From an uncultured Erythrobacteraceae bacterium (GTDB taxonomy: Bacteria > Pseudomonadota > Alphaproteobacteria > Sphingomonadales > Sphingomonadaceae), in assembly GCA_950071875.1 (NCBI GenBank), contig CATMNW010000001.1:1-40786 (forward strand): a stretch of DNA of 40,786 nucleotides, in the 5' to 3' direction. How positions within the stretch are numbered: the first letter of the stretch is position 1; every line of letters begins with the position of its first letter. A program made the position numbers and the translations under genes. Below are positions 8,052 to 16,623 of the stretch, one piece after another. The notes under the pieces were generated by a model. The model was not told the DNA's origin, searched no databases, and worked only from the letters and a program-made list of their open reading frames with translations.

Positions 8052-9230
8052 ATGTTGACGGTACCGATGCGCCCCTGGATCGCCACGGCCATCGTCGTGG
8101 CAAGCCTGCTGTCGGCCGTGGCAGCGGGCCAGCAGGCGTTCGGCAATGCTGTCGCCAGGGTCCTCCCCGACACGGCGGCCAAGGCCTCGTCATCCTCGCC
8201 ATATCCGCTTGAGAAGCTGGCTCGTGCCAACCTGACAGTGGGCACGCAGGAGCAGGGCTTCGCATCGGTCGATGTCAGCAAATCCCTGCCCTACGCGCGC
8301 GAGGCACTGGACCGTTCCTTGCTCAGCCCGCTGTCGCTTGCGATCCTCGCCTGGAACGCGCCGGCCGAGCAGCGCGAGCGGATACTCGCTGCGGCGAGCA
8401 ATATCAGCCGGCGCGAGGCGCTGCTCCAGACGGCGTTGATGATCCAGGCGTCTGCGCGTGGTGACGACGCCGCAACGCTGCCGATCATCGACGCGCTGCT
8501 GCGGGTTAACCCCGAGGCGACAGGCACGATCGGCAATGGCCTGGTGCAGGCCCTCAGGCAGGAAGCCGCCATTCCGGAGCTGCGCAAGTTGATGGCCGGC
8601 GGTGCCCCGTGGAGCGATGCGTTCCTGATCAGCGCGTCGCGGGATGCAGAGGCGGTCGACAATCTTGTGCGGCTGCGCCTTGCCCTGCCGCCCGAGGCCG
8701 ATATTTCACCCGAAACCGATCGCGAGCTTGTGGTCAATCTGGTCCGCGCGGGCAACTTCGGCGGAGCCATTGCGCTCTACCGCGCCTTCGATTCCTCGGG
8801 CAAAACCGCGGCACAGGCGCAGCAGCTGGACTGGAAGGCGCAATTCCCGCCTTTCGACTGGGGTCTGGCCGACAGTTACGATGCCTACGCACGAACCCGG
8901 CGCGAAGGAGGGCTCGCGATCCGCGTGCAGCCCGGCAGTGGCGGCGTGCTGGCCACACGCATGCTCGACCTGCCACCCCAGGTAACCGCCCTGCGCATCG
9001 AACATGCGATCGATATTGCAGGAGACAGGGATACGCTGTCGGCGAAGCTCACATGTGCGGGCGACGGCCCGGAACTGTCCGCAAAGGATTTCACCACCTC
9101 ACCTGTAGTGCTGCCCGTGCCAGCGCGACCGGCAGGTTGCGACGTCCTGGTGCTTTCGATCGAGGGGCGCGCATGGTCCGCCGGCGAGATCATCGAAGGC
9201 CCGATCACCGCCATCAAACTGCTGCGCTAG
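8052..9230 (+). CDS. Exported protein of unknown function in the EPS operon
   Basis: I do not recognise a named family for this 392-residue protein. It has an N-terminal signal or anchor (RPWIATAIVVASLLSAVAA); M6 at 8067 is an equally possible start. Residues about 50-245 are helical and alanine-rich, with TPR-like character (REALDRSLLSPLSLAILAW, REALLQTALMIQASARGDD). From about residue 260 the protein turns to beta-rich sequence (FDWGLADSYDAYARTRREGG, LAIRVQPGSGGVLATRML) resembling a carbohydrate-binding or jelly-roll module, and it ends in KLLR. Its position directly after the tyrosine autokinase, 15 nt away, suggests a periplasmic role in polymer assembly or export, such as a scaffold. That role is inference from context. 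Confidence 0.6.
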   Translation: MLTVPMRPWIATAIVVASLLSAVAAGQQAFGNAVARVLPDTAAKASSSSPYPLEKLARANLTVGTQEQGFASVDVSKSLPYAREALDRSLLSPLSLAILAWNAPAEQRERILAAASNISRREALLQTALMIQASARGDDAATLPIIDALLRVNPEATGTIGNGLVQALRQEAAIPELRKLMAGGAPWSDAFLISASRDAEAVDNLVRLRLALPPEADISPETDRELVVNLVRAGNFGGAIALYRAFDSSGKTAAQAQQLDWKAQFPPFDWGLADSYDAYARTRREGGLAIRVQPGSGGVLATRMLDLPPQVTALRIEHAIDIAGDRDTLSAKLTCAGDGPELSAKDFTTSPVVLPVPARPAGCDVLVLSIEGRAWSAGEIIEGPITAIKLLR

Positions 9231-9356
9231 CTGCGGCCGAGGCAGCCGCTTGTCACGCCAAGGGCCACAATCTATACCCCCAGCGATCGAACGCGGAAGG
9301 CGACGCAACCCGTCCGCGCAATCCTGTCCGGCAATTTCGCCGCGTCGATTGGGGCC

Positions 9357-9935
9357 ATGATCGGCGCAATGAAAGCAATGAATTCCACAATCGGACGGCT
9401 GGAAGGTGCGCGCGTGCGCCTGCGCCTCGTCGATCCATCCGACGCCCCGTTCATCCACGGGCTACGCGTCGATCCCGCCCTGAATACCCATCTGTCTCCC
9501 GTCGACGGCTCGGTCGCTGGCCAGCGGGCGTGGATCGAACGATACAAGGCCCGGGAGGCAGCGGGCACGGAATACTACTACCTGATCGAGCGCGCCGATG
9601 GCGTCCCGTGCGGCACCGTTCGGCTTTACAACATCGGCGAGCAGCGCTTCACTTGGGGGAGCTGGATTCTCAATGAGGACAAGCCGCCCAAGGCCGCGAT
9701 CGAGAGCGCACTGCTTTCATTCGGCGTGGGTTTCGAAACGCTCGGACTCGATATTGCCGACGTGGATGTTCGCATCGCGAACGAGCGCGCAATTGCCTTC
9801 TATCGCCGTCTCGGGATGACCGAAGTTCGGCGGGACGAGAAGGAATTGTTTTTCACTTTCAGCGCAGCCCAGTTTGCCGATGCCATGACGGCTTTCGATA
9901 CTCTCGAGACGACAGGCACGGAGGAGAAGCGATGA
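9357..9935 (+). CDS. GNAT-family N-acetyltransferase
   Basis: A 192-residue protein of the RimJ/RimL-like GNAT fold: RLRLVDPSDAPFIHGLR opens the domain, IERADGVPCGTVRLYNI is the central strand pair, and NERAIAFYRRLGMTEVRRDE is the typical C-terminal motif. In this setting the likely substrate is an amino sugar nucleotide, since the next two genes make a dTDP-3-amino-3,6-dideoxyhexose. The start is uncertain: ATG at 9357, 9369 and 9378 are in frame, none with a strong ribosome site. The gene follows a 126-nt gap that holds only a weak hairpin (9233-9249). Its stop overlaps the next start (9932-9935), so it is translationally coupled to the ketoisomerase fusion. Confidence 0.8.
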   Translation: MIGAMKAMNSTIGRLEGARVRLRLVDPSDAPFIHGLRVDPALNTHLSPVDGSVAGQRAWIERYKAREAAGTEYYYLIERADGVPCGTVRLYNIGEQRFTWGSWILNEDKPPKAAIESALLSFGVGFETLGLDIADVDVRIANERAIAFYRRLGMTEVRRDEKELFFTFSAAQFADAMTAFDTLETTGTEEKR

Positions 9936-10678
9936 CCGCGGCCGTAACACGCGAGGGCGTTACCGTTGAGGAAGGTGCGCAGATCGCCGAGAGTGCGGTC
10001 TTTGCAGGTGCCGGAATCACGGTGGGCGCAGGCGCGATCCTAGAACCGGCGTGCGTGATCGGCACCGGTGTATCGATCGGCCGCGGCGCATGGCTGCGCG
10101 CGGGGGCCGTTGCGCTGCGAGACGTCCCGCCGAACGCCATCCTCGAAGGAAACCCTGCTGAGGTTGTCGGTTACCGTCCTTCGTCGGACCAGGTTCAGCG
10201 GACCACCCATCACGTCGATTTGGCCCAGTATCTCGATCACCCGAGGCCGACCAGGATCGATCTGGCCGTCGGGGGCGGCGCGCTTTATCTGATGCGCAAG
10301 ATCGGCGATCCCCGAGGGTCGCTGACCGTCGGCGAGCTCCCCGATGAACTGCCGTTTCAGCCGGCCCGGTATTTTACCATTTTCGACGTCCCCTCTACCG
10401 AGCTGCGCGGCGAGCATGCGCATCGGCGCTGCGAACAATTCCTGCTCTGTGTCCACGGATCATGCCGGGTTCTGCTCGACGATGGGGTCGATCGCTGTGA
10501 AGTTACGCTGGACCGGCCCGATGTGGGCGTCCACATGCCGCCGATGATCTGGGGAACCCAATATCGCTATTCGCGAGACGCTGTGTTGCTGGTGTTCGCG
10601 TCGCGGCCCTACGAGAACGAGGATTATATTCGCGATTATGACACGTTTCTGGCCGAGGTCGAGGCGCAGGAGCAATGA
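9932..10678 (+). CDS. Short LbH domain fused to WxcM/FdtA-type sugar 3,4-ketoisomerase
   Basis: The 248-residue protein has two parts. Residues 5-85 are hexapeptide (left-handed beta-helix) repeats: GAQIAESAVFAGAGITVGAG, then GVSIGRGAWLRAGAVALRDV and the usual exit GNPAEVVGY. Residues about 110-245 are an RmlC-like cupin of the FdtA/WxcM family: FTIFDVPSTELRGEHAHRRC, with the His-x-His of the active site, then GSCRVLLDDG and the family ending DYIRDYDTFL. FdtA-type enzymes convert dTDP-4-keto-6-deoxyglucose to the 3-keto isomer. The arrangement matches bifunctional FdtD-like proteins, but the LbH part is about half the usual acetyltransferase length, so it may no longer be catalytic. The neighbouring GNAT could supply acetylation (inference). 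It overlaps the genes on both sides by 4 nt. Confidence 0.85.
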   Translation: MTAAVTREGVTVEEGAQIAESAVFAGAGITVGAGAILEPACVIGTGVSIGRGAWLRAGAVALRDVPPNAILEGNPAEVVGYRPSSDQVQRTTHHVDLAQYLDHPRPTRIDLAVGGGALYLMRKIGDPRGSLTVGELPDELPFQPARYFTIFDVPSTELRGEHAHRRCEQFLLCVHGSCRVLLDDGVDRCEVTLDRPDVGVHMPPMIWGTQYRYSRDAVLLVFASRPYENEDYIRDYDTFLAEVEAQEQ

Positions 10679-11781
10679 TCCCGTTTCTCGATCTTGGCGC
10701 GGCTTATCGCGAACTGAAGCCCGAAATCGATGCCGCGGTCGCGCGTGTGCTCGAGAGCGGCTGGTATATCCTCGGTCCCGAAGTGGAAAGCTTCGAGGGC
10801 CAGTGGGCGCAATTTTGCGAAGCGCAGCATTGCGTGGGGCTTGGCAACGGGCTCGACGCGCTCACCCTGGCCCTGCGCGCGCTCGACATCGGGGAGGGTG
10901 ACGAAGTCATCGTCCCGTCGAACACCTATATCGCGACCTGGCTTGCCGTATCCAACGTGGGCGCGGTTCCCGTGCCGGTCGAGCCCGACCCGGCAACGCA
11001 TAATATCGACCCTGCGCGGATCGAGGCGGCGCTGACCGCGCGCACCAAGGCGATCCTGCCGGTGCACCTGTACGGGCAGCCAGCCGATGTCAATCCGATC
11101 CTGCGGCTTGCGGAGGAACGCGGCCTGCGTGTGGTAGAGGATGCCGCACAATCGCATGGCGCGCGTTACAAGGGCAAGCGGATCGGCGCGCATGGCGATG
11201 TCGTGTGCTGGAGCTTCTATCCCGGCAAGAACCTTGGCGCGATGGGCGACGGCGGTGCGATCACCACCGACGATCCCGCGATTGCAGACCGCATCCGCGT
11301 GCTGCGCAATTACGGCAGCCGGGAAAAATACGTGAACGAGGAGAAGGGCACGAATTCGCGCCTCGATCCCATCCAGGCGGCCGTGCTTGGCGTGAAGCTC
11401 GCGCATCTTGACGAATGGACGCAGCGGCGGGCCAGGATTGCAGCGCTGTATCGGCAAGAGCTGAGCCAGGAATCCGGCATCGGCGTCCCCTTCGTGCCCA
11501 ACTGGGCCGAACCGGCCTGGCACCTGTTCGTCGTCCGCGCGGCGGACCGCGAAGCGACGCAGAAACGGCTGACCGAGGCGGGCGTGGGTACGCTCATCCA
11601 TTACCCTCTCCCGCCCCACCGGCAGCAAGCCTATGCCGAGGCGGGGATCGCGCCCGGCAGCCAGCCGCTGGCCAAGGCCCTTGCCGGAGAGGTTCTGAGC
11701 TTGCCGATCGGGCCGCACTTGGCCATGGAAGACGCGCAGCACGTGATCGATGTTCTCCGCGGGACCGCGCAGACTTCCTGA
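10675..11781 (+). CDS. DegT/DnrJ/EryC1/StrS sugar aminotransferase (FdtB-like)
   Basis: A 368-residue PLP-dependent enzyme of the sugar-aminotransferase family. It shows IPFLDLGAAYRELKPEIDAA at the start, the GNGLDALTLALRAL cofactor region, VVEDAAQSHGARYKGK, and the PLP lysine in WSFYPGKNLGAMGDGGAI (about residue 185). RVLRNYGSREKYVNEEKGTN is characteristic of aminotransferases acting on 3-keto-6-deoxy sugars (FdtB, QdtB). Together with the upstream 3,4-ketoisomerase this predicts a dTDP-3-amino-3,6-dideoxyhexose (Fuc3N or Qui3N), acetylated by the GNAT or LbH enzyme. The rmlA and rmlB genes needed for the precursor are not in the window. It overlaps the previous stop by 4 nt. Confidence 0.9.
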   Translation: MIPFLDLGAAYRELKPEIDAAVARVLESGWYILGPEVESFEGQWAQFCEAQHCVGLGNGLDALTLALRALDIGEGDEVIVPSNTYIATWLAVSNVGAVPVPVEPDPATHNIDPARIEAALTARTKAILPVHLYGQPADVNPILRLAEERGLRVVEDAAQSHGARYKGKRIGAHGDVVCWSFYPGKNLGAMGDGGAITTDDPAIADRIRVLRNYGSREKYVNEEKGTNSRLDPIQAAVLGVKLAHLDEWTQRRARIAALYRQELSQESGIGVPFVPNWAEPAWHLFVVRAADREATQKRLTEAGVGTLIHYPLPPHRQQAYAEAGIAPGSQPLAKALAGEVLSLPIGPHLAMEDAQHVIDVLRGTAQTS

Positions 11782-11838
11782 TCCCATCCGCCTGGCCCGG
11801 AGCCATGGCTCGTCGATCGAACGGAATACGGACGCAAC

Positions 11839-13344
11839 ATGGCCGCCAGAGAGGTAATCCGGGCGATTTTCTTCGTGGGTGGGTCGCAGGTGATCAACCT
11901 GCTGTTCACGATGATCAAGATGAAGTTCGTCGCCGTGCTGCTGGGCCCGGTAGGGGTCGGCCTGATCGGTCTGTTCATGAACGTGACCAACCTCTTTGCG
12001 TCGATCGGTGCGGTCGGAATGAACAGCAGCGGCACCCGCGCCATCGCCTCGATCGAGGAGGGCGCGCCGGGAGATCCGCCGACCGAGGCGGAGAGCGAAA
12101 CCTTTTTCAATCTTATCGTCACGTCCGCCTTGCAATCGGTCGTCACCGCAGCCGTGTTCCTTGCGATCATGCTGTTTTTCGACCTCGGCGAACTGACCGA
12201 AAGTGTCACCGGCACAGGTATCGTGGTGCTGACAGTCGGCATCCTTGCGGCCATCAACAGCCAACCGCACGGCGCTTTGTTGCGCGGTCGCAAACGGCAC
12301 AAGCGAATTGCTCAGCTCACGCTCCTTTCCGGCATTTCGGCCTCGGCGGTGTCGATCCCGGTTGCGGTGATGGATCCAGGCGTCGCGGTGCCGCTGCTGT
12401 CGATCATCCCAGCGGTGTTCTCACTCGTGTGTTCGATCTATCTGTGCCGGGATTCGGTCCGCCACGCGCTGCGGATACCTCTGGCCAAATTCTCGTTTCC
12501 CTTGTGGAAAGAGATCAGCCGGCTCGGGTTCTTCGTGATGATCACCGGGCTGCTTCCGATCGGTGGGCTGCTGCTCATCCGCCTCGTGATCCAGCAATCC
12601 GGTAGCGACGAAGAGCTCGGTTATTTCCAGGCAGCCTGGTCGGTCGGGGTGATCTATATCGGTCTGGTGGTCGGTTCGATGTCGTCCGAATACTATCCGC
12701 GGCTCTCGGGCATCATCTCGCGGGGCGAACCGGTACAGGAAGCGGTAGTCCACCAGATCGAGCTGATCGCCTTGCTGAGCGCGCCGATTCTGGTGATCTT
12801 CATCGCCTTTTCCGAACTGATCTTCGTGCTGCTGTATTCGAGCGAGTTCAGCCCGGCAGCGCACCTGTTCAAGCTTCTCGTCCTGGGCGACGTGCTGAAA
12901 CTCGTGAGCTGGCCGATCGGCTATGCCATCCTCGCCAACGGTCACGGCCGGACGTTTTTCGTGGGCGACGCGATAGGATGGATCACATTTTCCGTCCTCG
13001 CGTCGACGCTTTACGAAACGCTGGGCTTCGTCGCAGTGGGGGTTGGTTATATCGCGATGTACGCCGCTTATTCGGCGTTCGTTCTGCTTTACGCGCGACG
13101 CACGTTGAACGTCACCCTCAGTGGGCCAGTGCTTGCCAGGGTGCTGCTGATCCTGCTGACTTGTATCGCGATTTTCGCGATATCGACCTATGCGCTGGTC
13201 ATCGCGCAAATCGTCGGGGTTGTGAGCATGATCATTTTTGCACGGTCGATTCTGGCCCATCCGGCCAGCGTGGAAATGTGGCCGCTCAAGCCGGCCCTTC
13301 TCGCCAAGATTCGCGCACTCTTCCTGATCCGTAACGCCGGCTGA
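11839..13344 (+). CDS. Wzx-type lipid-linked oligosaccharide flippase
   Basis: A 501-residue polytopic membrane protein with about 12-14 hydrophobic segments, in the MVF/PST transporter superfamily. The N-terminus, VIRAIFFVGGSQVINLLFTMIK followed by KFVAVLLGPVGVGLIG, is typical of O-antigen translocases (WzxE-like). Basic loops such as LLRGRKRHKRIAQ fit the positive-inside rule. It would move undecaprenyl-diphosphate-linked repeat units to the periplasm, where the Wzy enzyme works. A 57-nt gap separates it from the aminotransferase gene. The next gene starts at or just after its stop, so the pair is coupled. The ribosome site before ATG 11839 is weak. Confidence 0.88.
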   Translation: MAAREVIRAIFFVGGSQVINLLFTMIKMKFVAVLLGPVGVGLIGLFMNVTNLFASIGAVGMNSSGTRAIASIEEGAPGDPPTEAESETFFNLIVTSALQSVVTAAVFLAIMLFFDLGELTESVTGTGIVVLTVGILAAINSQPHGALLRGRKRHKRIAQLTLLSGISASAVSIPVAVMDPGVAVPLLSIIPAVFSLVCSIYLCRDSVRHALRIPLAKFSFPLWKEISRLGFFVMITGLLPIGGLLLIRLVIQQSGSDEELGYFQAAWSVGVIYIGLVVGSMSSEYYPRLSGIISRGEPVQEAVVHQIELIALLSAPILVIFIAFSELIFVLLYSSEFSPAAHLFKLLVLGDVLKLVSWPIGYAILANGHGRTFFVGDAIGWITFSVLASTLYETLGFVAVGVGYIAMYAAYSAFVLLYARRTLNVTLSGPVLARVLLILLTCIAIFAISTYALVIAQIVGVVSMIIFARSILAHPASVEMWPLKPALLAKIRALFLIRNAG

Positions 13345-13358
13345 TGGGAGCTTACGCG

Positions 13359-14888
13359 ATGTCCCTCCCTCAAACCCCGCAGGATGTGCTGGCGCTGGAC
13401 AAGCGGCCCGATCGCGACCGGATCGAGGCGACGGCGCGGCGCCTGCGCGCCATCTGCCTTTCGCAGAAAAGACCTGCGGATGCCCTGAGCGCGGCGAGAG
13501 TCTATGCGCGCTATTGCACGACCAACATTCCGTCCTGGCTCGAGGATGTCGCCCTCGAAGAGGCGTTGTACGCACGTTTCTGTTCATCAAACGAGGTGCG
13601 CAGCCGATTCGAGGGTGCGGCATTCGTGGCAACCGCGCTGCACGATGTGGGCGGGCACTCGAAATGGGGGCTGGCCTTCCTCAAGGCGTTGGCAGCCGCG
13701 GGAAGAGCACCGTCGGTGGTCATCACATCGACCATATCGAAGACCATCCGCCAACAGGTCGAAGCGCTGGGAGTCGAGGTTTTCGTGCCCGATCGCTGGG
13801 ACGATCTTCTCACGATGGAGGTATCGGGCGAGCTTTATCTGTGCATCGCCAACGACGATATCGTGTCCGCCTTGCTTGCCCAGAGAATGGCTGCTGCGGG
13901 CCGGCGGATCATCTTCTGCAACCATACCGATCACACGTTTTCGCTCGGTGCCGTCCGTACCCGCGAGCTCATCGAGGTCAGCGGCTTCGGCTACGAGCTT
14001 TCGCAGCGCGGACGAACCTTCACGGCGCAATCCTTCGCCGGAATCCCGATTAAAGTGGAACAGTCGGAGCGCGGCTCCGAAAGATCTCCAGCCAGCGACA
14101 GGCGCGAAGAATTTCGTCTATTGACGATCGGCCGCAGCGGGAAGCTGAAGCCTTCGATGCGCCACAATTTCGCAGATTTCGCCGTCTGGGTCGTGCGTAA
14201 TCTGTCGGACAGTTACCTCATCATCGGCCGGACGGGCCTCGAACGGTGGTGGGGCGATCGCCTGAAAGACACCCGGATCGATCGGCGTCCGGTAATGGGT
14301 TGGGACGAGATCGAAACGCTGCTGCCCGGGATCGATGCCTATATCGACAGCTTTCCCCTGACCGGAGGCACCGTGCTGAGCGAGATCGCGCTTACGGGCC
14401 TGCCGATCTTCGGCATCAAGGATATCCCACGAGGGTGGTCGGCCGCCGACAGCGTCATGTCGGAGGATGTCGAACACCTGCAGGAAACCCTGCTTGCGTT
14501 CCGCCAGGAGGGGCAGCTCCCGTATGACCCGGCAGCGCTCCGGCAACTGGTCGTCAAGGAGCACAGTCAGGAGGTTTTCGAAAGCCGCGTGCGCGCCTTC
14601 CTGCTTGGAGATCCCGTGCCGTTGCCAGAATGGGCGCGCCAGTCGACCGAGGCGATCGACAGCTTTCGCGAGGTGCTCGCCGCGAGCGAGTTCGCCGCCA
14701 TAAGGTTCGAAGACGGAAGCCTGGCTTTAAGGATCAAGCACTTCTCTGTTCTTGCCCGCAAGCAGATGATAGCGAACCAGAATCACTTGCGGGCGGCCAT
14801 CAAGGGTCTGATCGGGCTCGAGAACTGGTCGGCCCGGACTGCACAAAAGACCGCGAAGAGTCGCTTGCCAAAATCTTCAGCCGGCTAG
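13359..14888 (+). CDS. Probable GT-B-type glycosyltransferase, unassigned family
   Basis: About 509 residues from ATG 13359, which has GGGAG 8 nt upstream. ATG 13344 overlaps the wzx stop and adds five residues, but lacks a ribosome site. I do not recognise a named family. An N-terminal helical region (RARLRAICLS-type, to about 95) is followed by TALHDVGGHSKWGLAFLKAL and IIFCNHTDHTFSLGAV. A second Rossmann-like half begins at FRLLTIGRSGKLKPSMRHNF and has the donor-site-like YIDSFPLTGGTVLSEIALTG (about 330-350). That resembles the C-terminal domain of GT4/GT41 enzymes, where Gly and Glu hold the nucleotide. Its position between flippase and sulfotransferase genes supports a role in repeat-unit synthesis. 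Confidence in a glycosyltransferase fold is moderate. Confidence 0.65.
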   Translation: MSLPQTPQDVLALDKRPDRDRIEATARRLRAICLSQKRPADALSAARVYARYCTTNIPSWLEDVALEEALYARFCSSNEVRSRFEGAAFVATALHDVGGHSKWGLAFLKALAAAGRAPSVVITSTISKTIRQQVEALGVEVFVPDRWDDLLTMEVSGELYLCIANDDIVSALLAQRMAAAGRRIIFCNHTDHTFSLGAVRTRELIEVSGFGYELSQRGRTFTAQSFAGIPIKVEQSERGSERSPASDRREEFRLLTIGRSGKLKPSMRHNFADFAVWVVRNLSDSYLIIGRTGLERWWGDRLKDTRIDRRPVMGWDEIETLLPGIDAYIDSFPLTGGTVLSEIALTGLPIFGIKDIPRGWSAADSVMSEDVEHLQETLLAFRQEGQLPYDPAALRQLVVKEHSQEVFESRVRAFLLGDPVPLPEWARQSTEAIDSFREVLAASEFAAIRFEDGSLALRIKHFSVLARKQMIANQNHLRAAIKGLIGLENWSARTAQKTAKSRLPKSSAG

Positions 14889-14927
14889 GCTCCGGGCTTT
14901 CCCGCCATCCTCTGAAAGGACGAATTC

Positions 14928-15869
14928 GTGGCCTCACATCGGTTTCTTGGGTCCTTTGCCAAAAGGTCGGCACAGCTGCGCGCGTATGCACCCCGACCGA
15001 AAATTCGCGTCAATCGGACGTCGGGTGAGACCAACGCAGTCTTCATCGTTGGAAGCGGGCGCTCAGGCACAACCTTGCTCCGGCGATTGCTGATGGAAAA
15101 TGGCGACATCTATATCCCACCGGAGACATATGTCCTGGGTCCGACACTCCAGGGCGCGCAAAAGCTCCGCAGCTGCGAATGGGAAGACCTGGTTTCGTAC
15201 GTCGCAGGACGTTTCGAATACGAGCCGGAATTTTATCATTTCCGAATCGATTCCCTGCGTAAGTTTGCGTTGGAACAGCGCTCTCTGGGCACTGATCGCC
15301 GCTCGCTCGAATGTCTGCTTGATGGTCTATACCGTCACTTCGGGCACGAAGAGGGGTGCGATCGCGCTTTCTGGGGCGACAAGACTCCCTACAATACCTT
15401 TTTTCTTCCGGAGATTTCGGCCGTATTTCCTGGGGCGAAGTTTATCGGCATGCAGCGCGACGGGTGCGATGTCGTCGTATCTTATGTAAAGGCCGGGATT
15501 TATGGTGACTATGAGGCCGCCGCGCATCGGTGGATAGAATCCAACATTTTACTCGAACGTTTTCGGGAAAAAAACGCACATTGCCTGATGCTGCTTCGCT
15601 ACGAAGATCTTATCGCCGAAACTGATGTGCATTTGGACAAAGTCCTTGCTTTCACCGGTATACCCAAGACGCGCGATAGCGATAATGCCGATGCCCCACA
15701 GGCGACTTTGCACGATGCCCACACATTGCCGCACCTGAAGAAATCTCTTGCTCCAGTAGATGCAACAAACTCGGGCAAGGGGGTGCGCATCCTGCGCGAG
15801 GAGGCGTCTGAAAAGTTGCGCGATTTGATGAATCCCTGGCTGAAAAAGCTTGGATACGAGGAGATCTGA
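14928..15869 (+). CDS. PAPS-dependent sulfotransferase (Sulfotransfer_1/3 type)
   Basis: A 313-residue enzyme. The 5'-phosphosulfate-binding loop is AVFIVGSGRSGTTLLRRLL (about 38-56). The 3'-phosphate-binding motif is KFIGMQRDGCDVVVSYVKAG (about 171-190), with an LRYEDLI segment later. DKTPYNTFF is also typical of this family. It would move sulfate from PAPS onto a sugar hydroxyl of the repeat unit or lipid-linked chain in the cytoplasm. The start is GTG with AAAGGA upstream. There is no membrane segment. Base composition begins to fall in this gene relative to its neighbours. The stop lies 1 nt before the next gene, also a sulfotransferase. PAPS synthesis genes are not in the window. Confidence 0.88.
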   Translation: MASHRFLGSFAKRSAQLRAYAPRPKIRVNRTSGETNAVFIVGSGRSGTTLLRRLLMENGDIYIPPETYVLGPTLQGAQKLRSCEWEDLVSYVAGRFEYEPEFYHFRIDSLRKFALEQRSLGTDRRSLECLLDGLYRHFGHEEGCDRAFWGDKTPYNTFFLPEISAVFPGAKFIGMQRDGCDVVVSYVKAGIYGDYEAAAHRWIESNILLERFREKNAHCLMLLRYEDLIAETDVHLDKVLAFTGIPKTRDSDNADAPQATLHDAHTLPHLKKSLAPVDATNSGKGVRILREEASEKLRDLMNPWLKKLGYEEI

Positions 15870-15870
15870 C

Positions 15871-16623
15871 ATGTCCGAACCGCATGCCAGTCATAAGAGC
15901 TTAGCAACGACCTCTGCCAAGAATGCACGGAACAAATATCACAGATTGAAAGGCCTTCCTCGTGAATTAATTAATCGGTTCTCCTTATTTAAATCCGAGG
16001 CGTTCGATCGGTTATTGTTCGTTCACATAAATAAATGCGCGGGAACATCGATCCAGCATGCATTGAATATCCCATTCAATCATGAGAGCGCGTTAGATAA
16101 ACTGAATCGGCTTGGTGAAAGACGATTCCACGAGGCCTACCGCTTTACGGTTGTCCGGAACCCTTGGGACAGGCTTGTCTCTCAGTATGCTCATCGAGTC
16201 AAAATGAATACGACCGGCTTGGGCGACCAGCATATTTCGTTTGCCGACTGGGCGTACGAAACTCTTGAACGCAAAAATCCGAAGTACCGTGATGTTGAAA
16301 CGATGTTTCAGACGCAGTGCCAGTGGATTTCAGACAGTTCCGGAAGACTCTTGATCAATCGCATCATCGCTTTTGAAAAATTGAGCGAAGGATTTCAGAT
16401 TGTATGCGACGAGGCCGGCGTTGCGGCGAATTTACCGCATATGAAAATTTCCAAGCGGTCGAGCTATCTGGATTACTACAGCGATTCCAGTATCGTAGAA
16501 CTTGTTGGCGACCACTTTGCGGATGACGTCCGCATCTTTGGCTATGCTTTCGGCGAAGCGAGAGATGGGTCGGCAGTACTGGAAGTCCCCGCCTCCAACT
16601 TTGCCGTCCCAAACCGCAGGTGA
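15871..16623 (+). CDS. Second sulfotransferase, carbohydrate Sulfotransfer_2 type, AT-rich
   Basis: A 250-residue protein starting at ATG 15871, preceded by GAGGAG; an in-frame TTG at 15850 would overlap the upstream gene. It carries FVHINKCAGTSIQHAL (5'-phosphosulfate loop, with Lys and Ser/Thr) and YRFTVVRNPWDRLVSQYAHR (3'-phosphate motif). Both are hallmarks of the chondroitin/heparan-like sulfotransferase family, not the family of the upstream enzyme. The coding sequence is much poorer in G+C than its surroundings: 15961-16080 counts 47 of 120 by hand. It uses codons such as TTA, ATA and AAT that are rare elsewhere here. This suggests recent horizontal acquisition. The likely function is sulfation of a second position on the polymer. 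Confidence 0.85.
   Translation: MSEPHASHKSLATTSAKNARNKYHRLKGLPRELINRFSLFKSEAFDRLLFVHINKCAGTSIQHALNIPFNHESALDKLNRLGERRFHEAYRFTVVRNPWDRLVSQYAHRVKMNTTGLGDQHISFADWAYETLERKNPKYRDVETMFQTQCQWISDSSGRLLINRIIAFEKLSEGFQIVCDEAGVAANLPHMKISKRSSYLDYYSDSSIVELVGDHFADDVRIFGYAFGEARDGSAVLEVPASNFAVPNRR

Noticed and set aside
9231..9356. Intrinsic terminator inside the polysaccharide operon
   Set aside because: Only a 5-bp stem (9233-9249) without a T-tract; too weak to call.
10636..12300. A 554-codon minus-strand frame opposite the aminotransferase and flippase genes
   Set aside because: It crosses two well-supported plus-strand genes and has no domain; composition artefact.
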